From Branchiostoma floridae (lineage: Eukaryota; Chordata; Leptocardii; Amphioxiformes; Branchiostomatidae), in contig NC_049987.1 of NCBI RefSeq assembly GCF_000003815.2, positions 116,660-180,659 of the forward strand: a stretch of DNA of 64,000 bases. The letters run 5' to 3'. A model generated the notes under the pieces. The model searched no databases, was not told the origin of the DNA, and saw only the letters and a list, made by a program, of their open reading frames with translations. Below, piece after piece: positions 1 to 10,099 of the stretch; the first letter of the stretch is position 1; every line of letters starts with the position of its first letter. A program made the position numbers and the translations under genes.

Positions 1-562
1 ATGGATATTGCACGAATCACTATGCAAAACGCACAAATCTTATGTGATACGCACAAACCTTATGAGATTTGCATAGACCTTATGTAAAACGGCAGCCGGG
101 CAGAATGATTTTGAGCATTTCTACCCATGAAATTTATATATTCAAGGCATGAAATGGACATATATCGCCATGAAGACGTACATGTATTTGATAGCCTGTG
201 AGTTTCTGTTTTGCTTCATTTTGGTGTGTTACATCATATTTTTCCGTCGCCGAATATTGAAGCCGCCATCTTGATCTAATGACAGCAAGTTTGTTAGATT
301 ATAAATAAAGAACTACATAAATACTAATATCGATGGTTATTTTTTTAAAGAACTTCTGCTCCGCCATACCTGTAGATTACCTTCATATGGGTCAATTTCA
401 TGATACACAGTGATACGCATTTCAAAGTCTTCATTTTTATAGAATCAATGTATTACTAATGATGTGCAACCCCACTATCACCATAAAGAAAACATTTGTG
501 AGGTCATACATGATATGTTTAATGTCAGATGCATCTACTCGTAGCTTCAAACATTCTTAACA
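1..562. other. AT-rich non-coding sequence
   Basis: I see no gene, splice-bounded exon or recognisable repeat in this stretch. If the convertase gene at 5041 begins upstream of the window, this is intron sequence, but that cannot be shown from here. Confidence 0.4.
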
Positions 563-845
563 TGGGGTCACACCTGCGTATATTTTCAAGTGCGCATGAT
601 TTCCGCATGAAATTTTGTCAATACGCGGCCGAATGCCCAACATTTGGAATTTTTTTGGAATAAATTGAATGGTATGTCGAGCCCATCTGGCGTTTGAATT
701 ACGACTTCAGCGTTTCCATTTTGCATGAGGTGCGTATGATTGCATATAAAATGCGCAACAGAATTTTCCGTGCTGCGAATAGCTGCGTATGAGGTACGTA
801 TGTTGGGCATATTCCAGACGCACACAACGTCTACTGACCGCATGC

Positions 846-895
846 CTGACACACCTGGTGCTAATTGCATTCCAAACGCATTTCAGGTGTGTCAG
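846..895. repeat. 12-bp perfect inverted repeat
   Basis: CTGACACACCTG at 846-857 is matched by its exact reverse complement at 884-895, with a 26-base loop. It lies within the left subterminal cluster of the possible transposon and is probably one of its structural motifs. Confidence 0.5.
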
Positions 896-1369
896 AGGAA
901 CAGTTTCTGTTACATATACTTTTGTCTGCGAGCATTGCCAATAGACCATTGTACTATGTATATTTTTGTTTACAGGCAGTGCAAGTAGAACATTGATAAG
1001 TAAACAGTGAAGAGTTTTTTTTTATTTATTTGCGAAGATTTTACAGTTATGTGGGCCATCATTTACCTTTAAAATTATATGCACTGTTAAGATTGTGTTT
1101 GTTTTCACTTTGTCCTTAATGATTCCCTATATCATCTTAGTATTTCAACTACTGTAAAAAGTGTGGCAATTAAAATTATTGCCATGGCGACGGTTTTATT
1201 GTTTATAAATATTAAGGATTGTTGTTATCAATGGGTTTTAATAGTCGTATTCCATTCGCCTGGCGATTAATGTTTAGAGAGCATTGCTGTCAAAAGGGGT
1301 TCTCTTGTGAGTGAAGGGTGAACTAATAATGTGAATGCTTCTCATCAATTTTACAAATCAGACCTTCAT

Positions 1370-1690
1370 TTACATAAATCATATCATCAGTTGATCATCT
1401 TCTCTAGCTAAATAACAACATGCTAGAAATATCAAAGTCTTAGCAAAGAAAGCTATTGTAGTATTTTCTAATAATTTATGTAAATGAGACCCTAATTTAC
1501 TTGATGTATGTCTAATAACGTTCAAATATCGTAGTTGCCAAATGTTGCAAGAATGAAATTATCATCATCAACCACTTTGATATTATAACAATTTCTCAAT
1601 GATTATGCAAATTAGATAACAATTTGTATCATTTTATGTCTATCTATATTTCTCTATTTTTAAATTACATATGCTATATGTTTGACTGAG
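1370..1690 (-). repeat. Partial old copy of the octamer-bearing dispersed repeat
   Basis: This block aligns by eye with 1860-2120. Shared landmarks are TTGATCATCT, a run ending in AAGAAAG, 'TAATTTATG', and 'CCAAATG(T)TGCAAG'. It carries ATTATGCAAAT near 1603. It is a diverged, truncated copy of the family described at 1815-2675. Confidence 0.5.
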
Positions 1691-1814
1691 TGTCCTATTA
1701 CGCGGCTATGAATTGATAACTGATGTAGAGTCATACGCGCACTTACGCCTCTAGATACGGCCGTTTTTCATGGTCCGGATGCGGCGCACCACTTAGAGCA
1801 AGTCACACATGTTG

Positions 1815-2675
1815 AACTAGAGTTCCACGACCCCATACCTTCGTCATTAATTATGCAAATAAGGCTCTCATTTGCATAAATTATATTACTTGATCATCTC
1901 CTTCACCAAACAGACGTGCGCAATATATGTTAAGAAAGGAGGGATTTTGTCGCTTTTTCTGATAATTTATGCAAATAAGGACCTCATTTGCATAATCAAT
2001 ATTCAACGATGTTCACCTGTACATAACTTCCAAATGCTACAAGTATGAAATTCCCGACATTTACCACAATGACATGAAAGCATTTTCTCATTAATTATGC
2101 AAAGTAGGTCTTTATTTTGCACAATATATATCTATCAATATTCTCTTTTTAAGTTACAAAGGTCACATGTTGCAATGGTCCTATAATTGAACTGAGCATG
2201 TTTAGACGATTTTCCAATCAATTATGCAAATTAGCTTCCAATCTGCATAATTGATATAGAATTATATGAAGCATCACGTAACCTATCCACATACTAAAAA
2301 TCATAACAATCCGTCAACCCCTTCTTGAGTTATTCCCTTTCAAAGTCTGACACTACACCTGTCTTGCAGTTCCAAAACAAGCCGCTAGGGGGCCCAAACC
2401 TATACTACTTACTCACGGCATCAAAAGCTGTCTACAACTTAAAATTCATAGCTGCAACATGTCCAGAACTCGAGATATCAAACCAGGAAGTTCCGCTGCA
2501 GTACCGTAACAGGCCGCTAGGGGACCCAAAATCTAATCGTTTCCAGGTCTCAACAAGACCTACCCACATACCGAATATCAATACAATCCATCCAGGCGTT
2601 CTAGAGTTATGGTGGTCTTCTACAAACACACACACATACAAACGCTACCCAAAATATAACGACAGTGATTCACTT
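1815..2675 (-). repeat. Octamer-bearing dispersed repeat (family R1), near full length
   Basis: Copies of this family recur throughout the window. In this orientation it begins AACTAGAGTTCCACGACC and carries several pairs of ATTATGCAAAT and ATTTGCATAAT about 15-20 bases apart (near 1850, 1965, 2095, 2220). It then contains 'CCGCTAGGGG(G)CCC' twice, a 'CCAGAACTCGAGATATCAAA' block, and an end rich in CACACA. I cannot assign it to a named superfamily. It has no coding capacity that I can see. Short reading frames over it are chance. Confidence 0.7.
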
Positions 2676-2839
2676 CTTTAATGGCGATGTTAACTATCAC
2701 ATCGCTATCTCACAACCCCACATGTTATACATCATTTAAGCTCAAACAATGCTTGTTTCACACATTAGTTTGCATTTTTGAAACAAAGATATCAAGGGTG
2801 AAGAAGGCCGCACCAAACTTTCCAAACTCCAAACGAACG

Positions 2840-3383
2840 AACCCGGAAGTGATTTCCACGACTCACGGGTCATTTTCCGAGGAACATATTTCAACCATCC
2901 TTTATCCCCTGTTTCAAATGTTTACATTTCCATGACCACCATACTACATACTACAATTCTGGTACGTCTGAAGTCCTAGGCTTTTCTCAATTTTGCACGG
3001 CGATCAGTCAAAAATCGCCTCGCGAGAATACACTGCTGTGCACACGTATATGTGCCCTGGTACCTGGTACTGGAAAGCATACCCGTGGAGGTAATGGTTC
3101 AGTCCGGTATGATGCGCGGCAAAACCCGGAAGTGATTTCCACGACTCACGGGTCATTTTCCGAGGAACATATTTCAACCATCCTTTATCCCCTGTTTCAA
3201 ATGTTTACATTTCCATGACCACAATACTACATACTACAATTCTGGTACGTCTGAAGTCCTAGGCTTTTCTCAATTTTGCACGGCGATCAATCGAAAATCG
3301 CCTCGCGAGAATACACTGCTGTGCACACGTCTGGAAAGCATACCCGTGGAGGTAATGGTTCAGTCCGGCATGATGCGCGGCAT
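2840..3383. repeat. Tandem duplication, period 283 bp
   Basis: The sequence from 2840 (AACCCGGAAGTGATTTCC...) is repeated from 3123 with very few mismatches. The second unit lacks about 22 bases that the first has near 3048-3070 (around TATGTGCCCTGGTACC) and ends with a short repeat of CATGATGCGCGG. The high identity points to a recent duplication. No coding function is evident. Confidence 0.85.
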
Positions 3384-4670
3384 GATGCGCGGAAAAAAAA
3401 TTCCTGAGATGCCTGTACAGTTTTTAGAATTCTTTGCAAACGGTCGCTCACTATACTATTAGGCTCGCCAATCAGGCGTCGCCAAAAATCACTCATACAC
3501 ACCACAAAACGTATATTCAAGATGTTTATCAAACACGTAAATTAAGCAATTATGAAACCTTACGCCCTCTTTCAAAGTTGTAATATGTCTCTATTTTGCA
3601 CCTTTATATCATGTGGTTCTACACACAAAAAAGTAGTATTATCAGTAAATAAAGTCAAATATCTGCAACACAAATTGACCCAGTGCTTCAGCAGGTTCCT
3701 CTGCATCTTCCTTTCCCTGGAGGCTCTGTTGGGACCAGTCACATTCATGGTGTCCTGCAAGTTGTGACCATCTCTCCATGCCCCTGGTACAAATTAGTCA
3801 GTCCTGGCCTGGATCTGCCATCTTGAGATGATCTGTTCTGTCTAGACTCATATGCACCTTCGTATTTATTCCAAATCTGGAGTGTGCGTCGATCACACTA
3901 TCAGTACGCGTAGTATGCGCAACCCGATCGCAGAACGTACGTCACTAAATCGTTATCTATTCTATATCATATCTATTGCATTCGTTATATGGTCGTTCAT
4001 GGTGCGTTGCGTCTGCGCTGTAAGTACACTATGTACTCGCAATGCCGCAATATCCGCGTATTACTGCGTATAAAGCGCAAACATATAGTGCCTCCATACC
4101 ACATTCGACCAACGTGGGGCCACTCTATTGCGTATCCATAACGTTTTTGCCACCAAACTGCATACGAATGATAGTTTTGTGCATGTTCAAAACTATCGGG
4201 CATACTGGGCGTATTTTTTTGTTTGCCTGCGTACTTGAAACTTTCTAAGAACGATTCAGATGCATTTGAGGTGCGTTTTGCGTGCGGCCGCGGATGGAAG
4301 AAATTAGCCAAAATGTCAAAACGTAACTCATGCGGCTTGAAAATATACGCAGGTGTGACCCCACCTTTAGACTGTTAGCTTTGAAGCTAAGTATGAAGTA
4401 TATGTACAGGAGAGATTGGAATCCAGAGGAATTCAGAATTCTCCTAGGGGAGTTTGGAATTTTGCCACAACTCAACTGGAAGGAGAGATTGGAATTCTAC
4501 CAGGAGAATCTTTGATTCTACCATAAGTGGTTTCAAACTTCAGAGTTTCAAACAATACATCAAAGAATTTAATAACAGTGTCTTAATCTATCTTTTCTAA
4601 CAAGCTAAACAACAGTGTTCAGGTTGCCAGAGACCTCAGATTTTACAGAATGTTGACTTTACCACTCTTT
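3384..4670. other. Non-coding sequence, right part of possible transposon
   Basis: No exon was recognised. The section 3850-4363 is rich in short GCGTA and TGCGC motifs. After 4363 there is an imperfect repeat of GAGATTGGAATTC-like words (about 4410-4515), with no other recognisable feature. Confidence 0.4.
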
Positions 4671-4690
4671 CATACTCTTACAAATTTAAT

Positions 4691-4743
4691 GATAAAAGCA
4701 GCTCAGCTTATGAGATCAATATCTCATAAGCTCTGCTTTTATC
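4691..4743. repeat. Near-perfect hairpin
   Basis: GATAAAAGCAG...CTTATGAGAT (4691-4716) pairs with ATCTCATAAG...CTGCTTTTATC (4721-4743). There is a four-base loop and a three-base bulge (CTC) in the left arm. The ends of the stem abut TTAA-like sequence. It could be a small foldback remnant. The very short loop argues against a microRNA precursor. Confidence 0.75.
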
Positions 4744-5040
4744 GTTAAGTTAAAGCATTGATCAGTGATAGTGCCCTAAGGTTGGCCGATTTCCATTTTG
4801 TTTACATGCCGAAGTCTAGAAAAATGGCCCAGAAACTTCTTTAGCCCAATGCCATGGCAACGAGGGGTTCTGAGCAGAAGAAAGCAATTTTGAGAGTTAT
4901 GTACTATCACTGTGCAAAGAATAAGCCAAATCGATTTTTGCACCAGTGCCACCATTGTTTGACCACTACAGACATTCACTCTTACAATGTACAATGTAAG
5001 TGTCTAGATTCTGATTATGCTGTTTTTTGTTTTTTTGCAG

Positions 5041-5148
5041 GTATGGTTTTGGCATGATGGATGCTGGTGCCATGGTAAAGTTGGCCCAAGAATGGACCCC
5101 TGTGGGACACCAGCACCGCTGTGTTGTTACCTATGATGGCCCAAAACA
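5041..5148 (+). CDS. PCSK1: Proprotein convertase PC1/3-like, exon A (end of catalytic region, start of P domain)
   Basis: This internal exon encodes a peptide beginning YGFGMMDAGAMVKLAQ and ending CVVTYDGPKQ. That is the junction between the subtilisin-like catalytic domain and the P domain in the kexin/furin family, which are secretory-pathway serine proteases cutting prohormones after paired basic residues. The acceptor is a strong pyrimidine tract ending TTTTTTTGCAG at 5040. The donor is ACA|GTATGG after 5148. The exon enters with one base completing the previous codon and leaves with two bases, which join the next exon to make CAA (Gln). The catalytic Asp, His and Ser are encoded upstream of the window. 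The choice of PC1/3 over other family members rests mainly on the C-terminal tail in exon C. Confidence 0.85.
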
Positions 5149-5719
5149 GTATGGTCACCATCTTTTTTATCACTTGTCAGCCTTATCTTCCACATGTATA
5201 CATTAGATGACTGAAGGCCTACTTACATGTACATGTGCAACAGCTTGTCATACACTTGTGCGGTGTATCACAGCTTGCAAACTTTTCTTGTTTGGGGGGA
5301 ATAGAGTAAAGTTTTCCAGTTTCGTCACTCAGCTTCTAGTGTTGCTTAGTGTGAGTACCATCTACATCTGCTTTATTTCTAGCTCTGTATTCTATCCAAA
5401 TGTATTTCCAGTGCAATTCAGTGCATGCATTGAACACACTTCAAAGCTATGAAATTCTAATGAGAGACATAAACAACTACTACTACATACTACTATACAT
5501 GTATGTGACCCTATCAAGTATCATGAATTTGCCACCTGAGGGCAAAGCCAAATTAATGTTCGCATTATGCCAGTCAATAACATCAAATAACCTTATATCT
5601 GGTGAGTCTGTTATCACCAGATGTAACAGAAATTACTGGAAACATTTTTTTACTTGACCTTATCAACTTATTATATGCTACATGATTGTATATCGTTGTA
5701 TTATCTCCTGCACTTCTAG
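5149..5719 (+). other. Intron of the convertase gene
   Basis: 571 bases, bounded by GT at 5149 and AG at 5718-5719. It joins a phase-2 exon end to a matching exon start. No repeat family was recognised inside. Confidence 0.75.
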
Positions 5720-6053
5720 AGATCTCCTGGCCGGGGGAGAAGTTGAACTGGAGCTGCAGACAACTGGCTGTCACGACACCAGGGACCAAGTGGAGGTACT
5801 GGAACATGTGCAGTCTGTTATGACCATCGACCATCAGCGTCGAGGAGACCTGTCCATCAAACTGACTTCTCCAAAAGGGACAGAGTCACAGCTCATGTCC
5901 ACACGATCAAGGGACGACAGCACGGACGGGTTCCAGGATTGGCCTTTCCTGACAGTGTACAACTGGGGAGAGGACCCCAGCGGAAAGTGGAAGGTGACTG
6001 TGAAGGACAACTCTGGGACCGGACGCAAGAGGAACAATGAGCCTGTGGGAACA
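5720..6053 (+). CDS. PCSK1: Proprotein convertase PC1/3-like, exon B (main P domain exon)
   Basis: This exon encodes about 111 residues of the P (Homo B) domain, a beta-barrel needed for folding and for the pH and calcium dependence of the convertases. Family hallmarks are visible: LEHVQSV, then the RRGDL motif (RRGD codons at 5838-5849), LTSPKGT, and WPFLTVYNWGEDPSGKW. The acceptor is ACTTCTAG at 5719 and the donor is ACA|GTAAGC after 6053. The exon ends on a complete codon and matches the phase-0 start of the next exon. The reading frame is open throughout with no sign of decay. PC1 and PC2 share most of these motifs, so this exon alone does not fix the paralogue. Confidence 0.9.
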
Positions 6054-7183
6054 GTAAGCTGGTCAAAATGTCGTTGAGAAAAAATGTTGACAAGTTCTTC
6101 CCAGATTTGAGGTCCTATGAATTAATAATGGTTGGATCTGATGAATCTGCACAATGCAGCATTGCCATACATCCTCAGTGATGTTATTTTTGTCTGTTAG
6201 ACTGGAAGGGCCACAAAGCAGTATGGGTATGCTATAGAAATGAAGTGATCTTTATTGACACATCAAAAGTACAACAATGTTCGTAATGTTTACTCTGGTT
6301 ATACGTAGATATGTATGAACAAACATGTGGATACAAATTGATAATTTAGTATGGTCAAGTATATGAATAGATCAACATGTTGTGTCTTACACAATCATTT
6401 GCATTTCTGGTTCTAAGATGTACATGTTCTTTGCTGTATTTACCTATTGGTACACAGTAACCTTAAGGGATATCTCCTCCTAGAATGTAATCATTATGGT
6501 ATTCAATTGGGGAGTCTGATACGAGACCACCATGGCCAGCCAACTTGGACAAGATGAATGTGTTAAAAATTCATTCATCAAAACTTGACCACTCTCTGAC
6601 AACTATAGCAATGGAGTGCCATGAGTTTGAGCATGTGACAAAGCGTGCCATGTTTAAGTTCTTTATTAGGACACTACTATTATACATCCCAATACAGTTT
6701 AAAAGTCTTTGCAAAAGCTGAAGTTTAAACTAGAATCTGGGAAACGAACATTTGCATATAGAGGTGCAGAAATCTTGAATGCACTTTTACTAGATATAAA
6801 AACTGCTTAATCCACACAAACACTGTGCAAGAGAATTGTGCGACCTCCAACCCTTAACGGCTGGCCAGAATGCTCAAAATTCATTTGCACAGATGTCATC
6901 CATGTAATCAAAAGGACACAATTTTGTGATTTACAGTATTTTGTGCTATGTAAATATTGTATATGGTGTGTGTGTTGTGTGTATATCAAGGGCCTCTCTG
7001 AAAAGCAGTTCTAGTCACTGATGGGATCTTACCCTGGTAAAAGAATACAGTTTCTGAAATAGATTGTTTCAAGCATCAAAAGCTATGGACAAGGCGGAGT
7101 CATTAATAACCTTCGGGTAAACGGTCCTTAACATTGATTCAAGACTTGACTTGGAATGGCTTTTTTGTTTGTGTTTTTTGCAG
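6054..7183 (+). other. Intron of the convertase gene
   Basis: 1130 bases, from GTAAGC at 6054 to TTTTTTGCAG at 7183. Phase 0. No additional exon was recognised inside. Confidence 0.8.
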
Positions 7184-7627
7184 GTGAGCGCCTGGTCACT
7201 GGTTCTGTGGGGAACACGGGATGAGGACAAGTTCAACGCACGGGCTGCAGAAATGGAGCAAGTCGCCCGCTGCGTGAACGCAGAAGACAAGGAAGATTGT
7301 GCTCTCAAGGCACTCGTCAGTGACTTCACTAAGGATTTCACAGATGAGGTCATGCCAAATGACATCATCCCTGCAGATGAGCTGGAAAGCCAAAAGGAGG
7401 CAGAAGGTGTGAGTATGAATGAGCTACTGAACACCTTCTACCACGCTGTCGACAAGTTACAACGGGAGAAGGGCAACAAGGACGACAAGATCCCTGTAAC
7501 CGTGGAGCAGGCTCGGGAATTCATCAGCAACATGGAGCGACGAGACCCGGAGTGGCTGAAACATCAGATCAATGAGTTAGAGGATCTTATCCAGAACATG
7601 AAGCAAATGGACAAAAAGGAGAAGTAG
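7184..7627 (+). CDS. PCSK1: Proprotein convertase PC1/3-like, terminal exon C (end of P domain and C-terminal tail)
   Basis: The exon starts VSAWSLVLWGT, which completes the P domain, and continues about 136 residues to a TAG at 7625-7627. The tail is strongly charged and looks largely helical. It contains one cysteine pair (C-x8-C), an acidic middle section, NTFYHAVDKL, and a C-terminal helix-like segment (ELEDLIQNMKQM) with basic final residues. Vertebrate PC1/3 has a C-terminal region with a similar F-Y-x-A-x-x-K-L patch and a terminal amphipathic helix used for sorting to dense-core granules, while PC2 and furin do not. This is the main reason for preferring PC1/3. There is no transmembrane segment, which argues against furin, PC5B and PC7. 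The family role is inferred; activity cannot be judged without the catalytic exons. Confidence 0.8.
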   Translation: MSAWSLVLWGTRDEDKFNARAAEMEQVARCVNAEDKEDCALKALVSDFTKDFTDEVMPNDIIPADELESQKEAEGVSMNELLNTFYHAVDKLQREKGNKDDKIPVTVEQAREFISNMERRDPEWLKHQINELEDLIQNMKQMDKKEK

Positions 7628-7748
7628 AAAGTGGTTTTGTACCACAGTACATGTATCAGTCAGTAACCTCTGCCTATCGGGGCAACTTTCCTAAAATATA
7701 GTGTTATAAGACATCATCTTCAAATATTATCTACATTTGTACATGTGC

Positions 7749-7901
7749 TTAACCTGTGACAGTAGTTTTCTTGTCTGGATAGCTCAATACAAGAGTTGTG
7801 CCATTCTGGAAGGTAGAGATTGTAAAGTTACACTCTGCTGTTGTTTCCTTCTTCATAGATGTAACTTTGACTCTCATAATAGCAGCTGAGTTGTGCAATA
7901 C
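7749..7901 (-). CDS. Candidate terminal exon of an unidentified opposite-strand gene
   Basis: On the minus strand an acceptor-like CCTAATCAG precedes 51 codons ending in TAA. The peptide contains VKVTSMKKETTAECNFTIS and then FQNGTTLVLSYPDKKT, with two potential N-glycosylation sites (NFT, NGT) and a beta-strand-like alternation. It would start in phase 0. I do not recognise the family. The frame is longer than expected by chance for AT-rich sequence but not decisively so. It could equally be a fortuitous frame within the convertase 3' UTR. Confidence 0.25.
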   Translation of the reverse strand, partial: VLHNSAAIMRVKVTSMKKETTAECNFTISTFQNGTTLVLSYPDKKTTVTG

Positions 7902-8768
7902 CTGATTAGGAATTGCAGGCCCAAACAGTAAGTTCAGAAGCCTAGATAAACAATGGCCAATTAGTTCATTGTAAAACTGTGACAGCTTTTTGCCATGTGA
8001 ATACGCAAAACACATGCTCTATTTGAAGACATGTATACTTATATCAAGTTGACAGATCTATTCAGAAAGGTTACTGACTGTTACATATTTCTTTGATAGA
8101 GACTTTTCTTGAGCTTTTCAGCTATGCTGCAGTTTGTGTATGATATCAGAAGAAGTTTCAATGGTAAAGTTAAGAAGTGAATCGTGGTGAAATTAGCCAG
8201 AATATGGTTGTTTGTGAAGATGTGAAGATAGATTATGAAGATAGTGAAGATAGATTAAAGTGGCATTACATATCAGAAGGATTTCATATGCATATCTATG
8301 TACTTGTGAAAATTAACTGTATGTGGTGAGATTTGTAAGATATTCACATTCTTTTGTGCTAACTATATTTCTTGCCAAGAATACAGGAAGAACCATTTTT
8401 ATACGTTTGTATAATCACTGACAAGCTGAGTATTGTGAAATACAAGGAAAATCAGCATGATTTATATATCCTGGGCAGACCTCACTCACTCACTCACTTT
8501 ATGGTTTATCATTTGTTGTCTGGTTTAACGTGCTAAGTAATACATATCAAGTAATGATTCATTTTTGATTTTATAATTATATCTATATATATTCCAAAGC
8601 TACAATAGGTGTATGTAATCAAGATGACTACATTTTTATAACTGGTTTGCAGTGTTGCTACATATACATTTATATACACGTAGTTGGTGAATAGTGCAAC
8701 GGAAAGCAATATTACAGTGAAAAGTAAGAGTTTAATCATGAGTTATGAAACAAGCAGTTGGTTGTGTA

Positions 8769-8786
8769 ATATATATATATATATAA
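8769..8786. repeat. AT microsatellite
   Basis: A run of alternating A and T (about nine repeats). Simple sequence in the convertase 3' flank. Confidence 0.85.
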
Positions 8787-9200
8787 AATATATATGTACA
8801 TTTTGGGATGCATGCTGCTGTTGAAAAAAAATCTAGGATGTTCATTGTCATTGACCAAAGAACCCATGTTATTGTCAAAATGCATTGGTCATTGAAAAGC
8901 AGAAAGCTTTCAGCACACAAATCATTAAAAATGCAATCATTCAACACATTTTGCAAAAGAGTTGTGGTGAATTATCTTACTGTAGTACTTTAAGTCACAA
9001 CTTTTTAAGTTCTTGGATCTTTATGGGCTGCTTCAGTTTTATCTTTTTAATTTGAAAACCAACAAACACACTGAAAGGTCATGTACTGTTCAGTGTAATG
9101 ATCAATCCCCAAATCCTCCTATTTGTGCAACAAAACTCTTCATATACATTTATATATAACTATTACAGTTTCCCAAGTCATTTAGCTATGCAAAAGGCAC

Positions 9201-9439
9201 CTTAAGCTTTTCAAAGGGTAAGCTGTCAGGAATGTTGACTTTGGCTCCTGTGCTAGCATACAGGATGCCCCATAGTTTTTTGTCTGCCTGTTCTGTAACT
9301 TGTACATGTATGTTCCTGTGTATCAAGAAATGACTTTGACTTTGGTGTGGTCCAAGGATGATGCTTATTTGTTTATCAAACTTTACCATCACAATATTAA
9401 TGGAGGGGGAGTCTAAACATTTGATATCACACCTCAACC
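9201..9439 (-). CDS. Candidate internal exon of the same unidentified opposite-strand gene
   Basis: On the minus strand, AACACTACAG is a plausible acceptor. The following 79 codons include INIVMVKFDKQISIILG and end IPDSLPFEKLK. A weak donor (AAG|GTGCCT) would splice in phase 0 to the candidate exon at 7901, giving LPFEKLK-VLHNS. Phase agreement and sensible composition support it; the poor donor and lack of a recognised family weaken it. The gene would converge tail-to-tail on the convertase and overlap its 3' UTR. Confidence 0.22.
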
Positions 9440-9675
9440 CTGTAGTGTTACAATATGTGGAACTTATTGGTGAACAATTACTGGCTCTCTAATAAGGGAA
9501 AAGTCAAATGTTTATTATCCGTATTATCAATGTGTACCCCTGAGACAGTAACTTCAAATGCCTTCAATACTTTGTACTGTGCTATGGAATGAGACTACAG
9601 GTAGTTAGATAATTAGAAACACTGTAGTACAATGCTAAACTTTTTTCCAACACAAAAGTATACATGGATAAAATT

Positions 9676-10099
9676 TTCAGGATCAGTAATGGTCAATCTC
9701 TTTAGAACGTAAACTTGCGAGAGTTACAGACATGCGATCTTAAAAACACGTGGCTTGCGGATATGTGGTGTCAGCAATTGGTCAAAGGTGCCAGGGAGTT
9801 TATAATACCTACCGTTTCAGTTCAGTGATAGTTGGAGTGCCCTGATGTTTATGGCCTCTTTTATACCTCTTACCTGTCACATTCACAACGAATCACCGGG
9901 CCACAGTTTTTACTGGACAGTCATACTGGACAGCATGACTCTCAGGGTTCTCCAACCATCTCAGAACAGAGACGGTGGGCATTATAAATCCCCATGCACG
10001 TTTGACCATTTGCTGACGTCACATATGCGCAATATCACGTGTCTGTAACTCTCGTGAGTTTGCGTTCTGAAGTGATTGGTCATCAGTATTGATCCTGAA
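9676..10099. mobile_element. Foldback MITE with arms of about 125-135 bp
   Basis: The left arm (about 9676-9812) begins TTCAGGATCA and contains GCGAGAGTTACAGACA. The right arm (about 9973-10099) is its reverse complement and ends TGATCCTGAA. Similarity runs almost the whole arm with scattered mismatches, ending near the inner words TTTATAAT. The loop is about 160 bases and has no coding potential. No clear target-site duplication was found, so the superfamily is unknown. Confidence 0.8.

Larger units (their letters stand above)
563..4363. mobile_element. Pair of matching inverted ends, possible 3.8-kb DNA transposon
   Basis: The sequence starting at 563 (TGGGGTCACACCTGCG...) is repeated in reverse complement ending at 4363. 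The first 28 bases are identical and similarity continues weakly further in. Both ends (about 563-905 and 3850-4363) are packed with short TGCGTA, GCGCA and TACGC motifs, like the subterminal repeats of non-autonomous DNA transposons. No transposase reading frame lies between them and I find no clear target-site duplication. Two separate small elements in opposite orientation is the main alternative. Later repeats sit inside (1370-2680, 2840-3383). Confidence 0.4.
7628..9675 (+). other. 3' flank of the convertase gene, probable 3' UTR in part
   Basis: AT-rich sequence directly after the stop codon. Possible polyadenylation hexamers are ATTAAA at 8254-8259 and 8924-8929, but none has a decisive context. 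A short AT microsatellite lies at 8769-8786. Two candidate exons on the opposite strand are listed separately. Confidence 0.4.

Noticed and set aside
4691-4743. microRNA precursor
   Set aside because: The loop is only about four bases, far shorter than in animal precursors, and there is no evidence of flanking basal stem.
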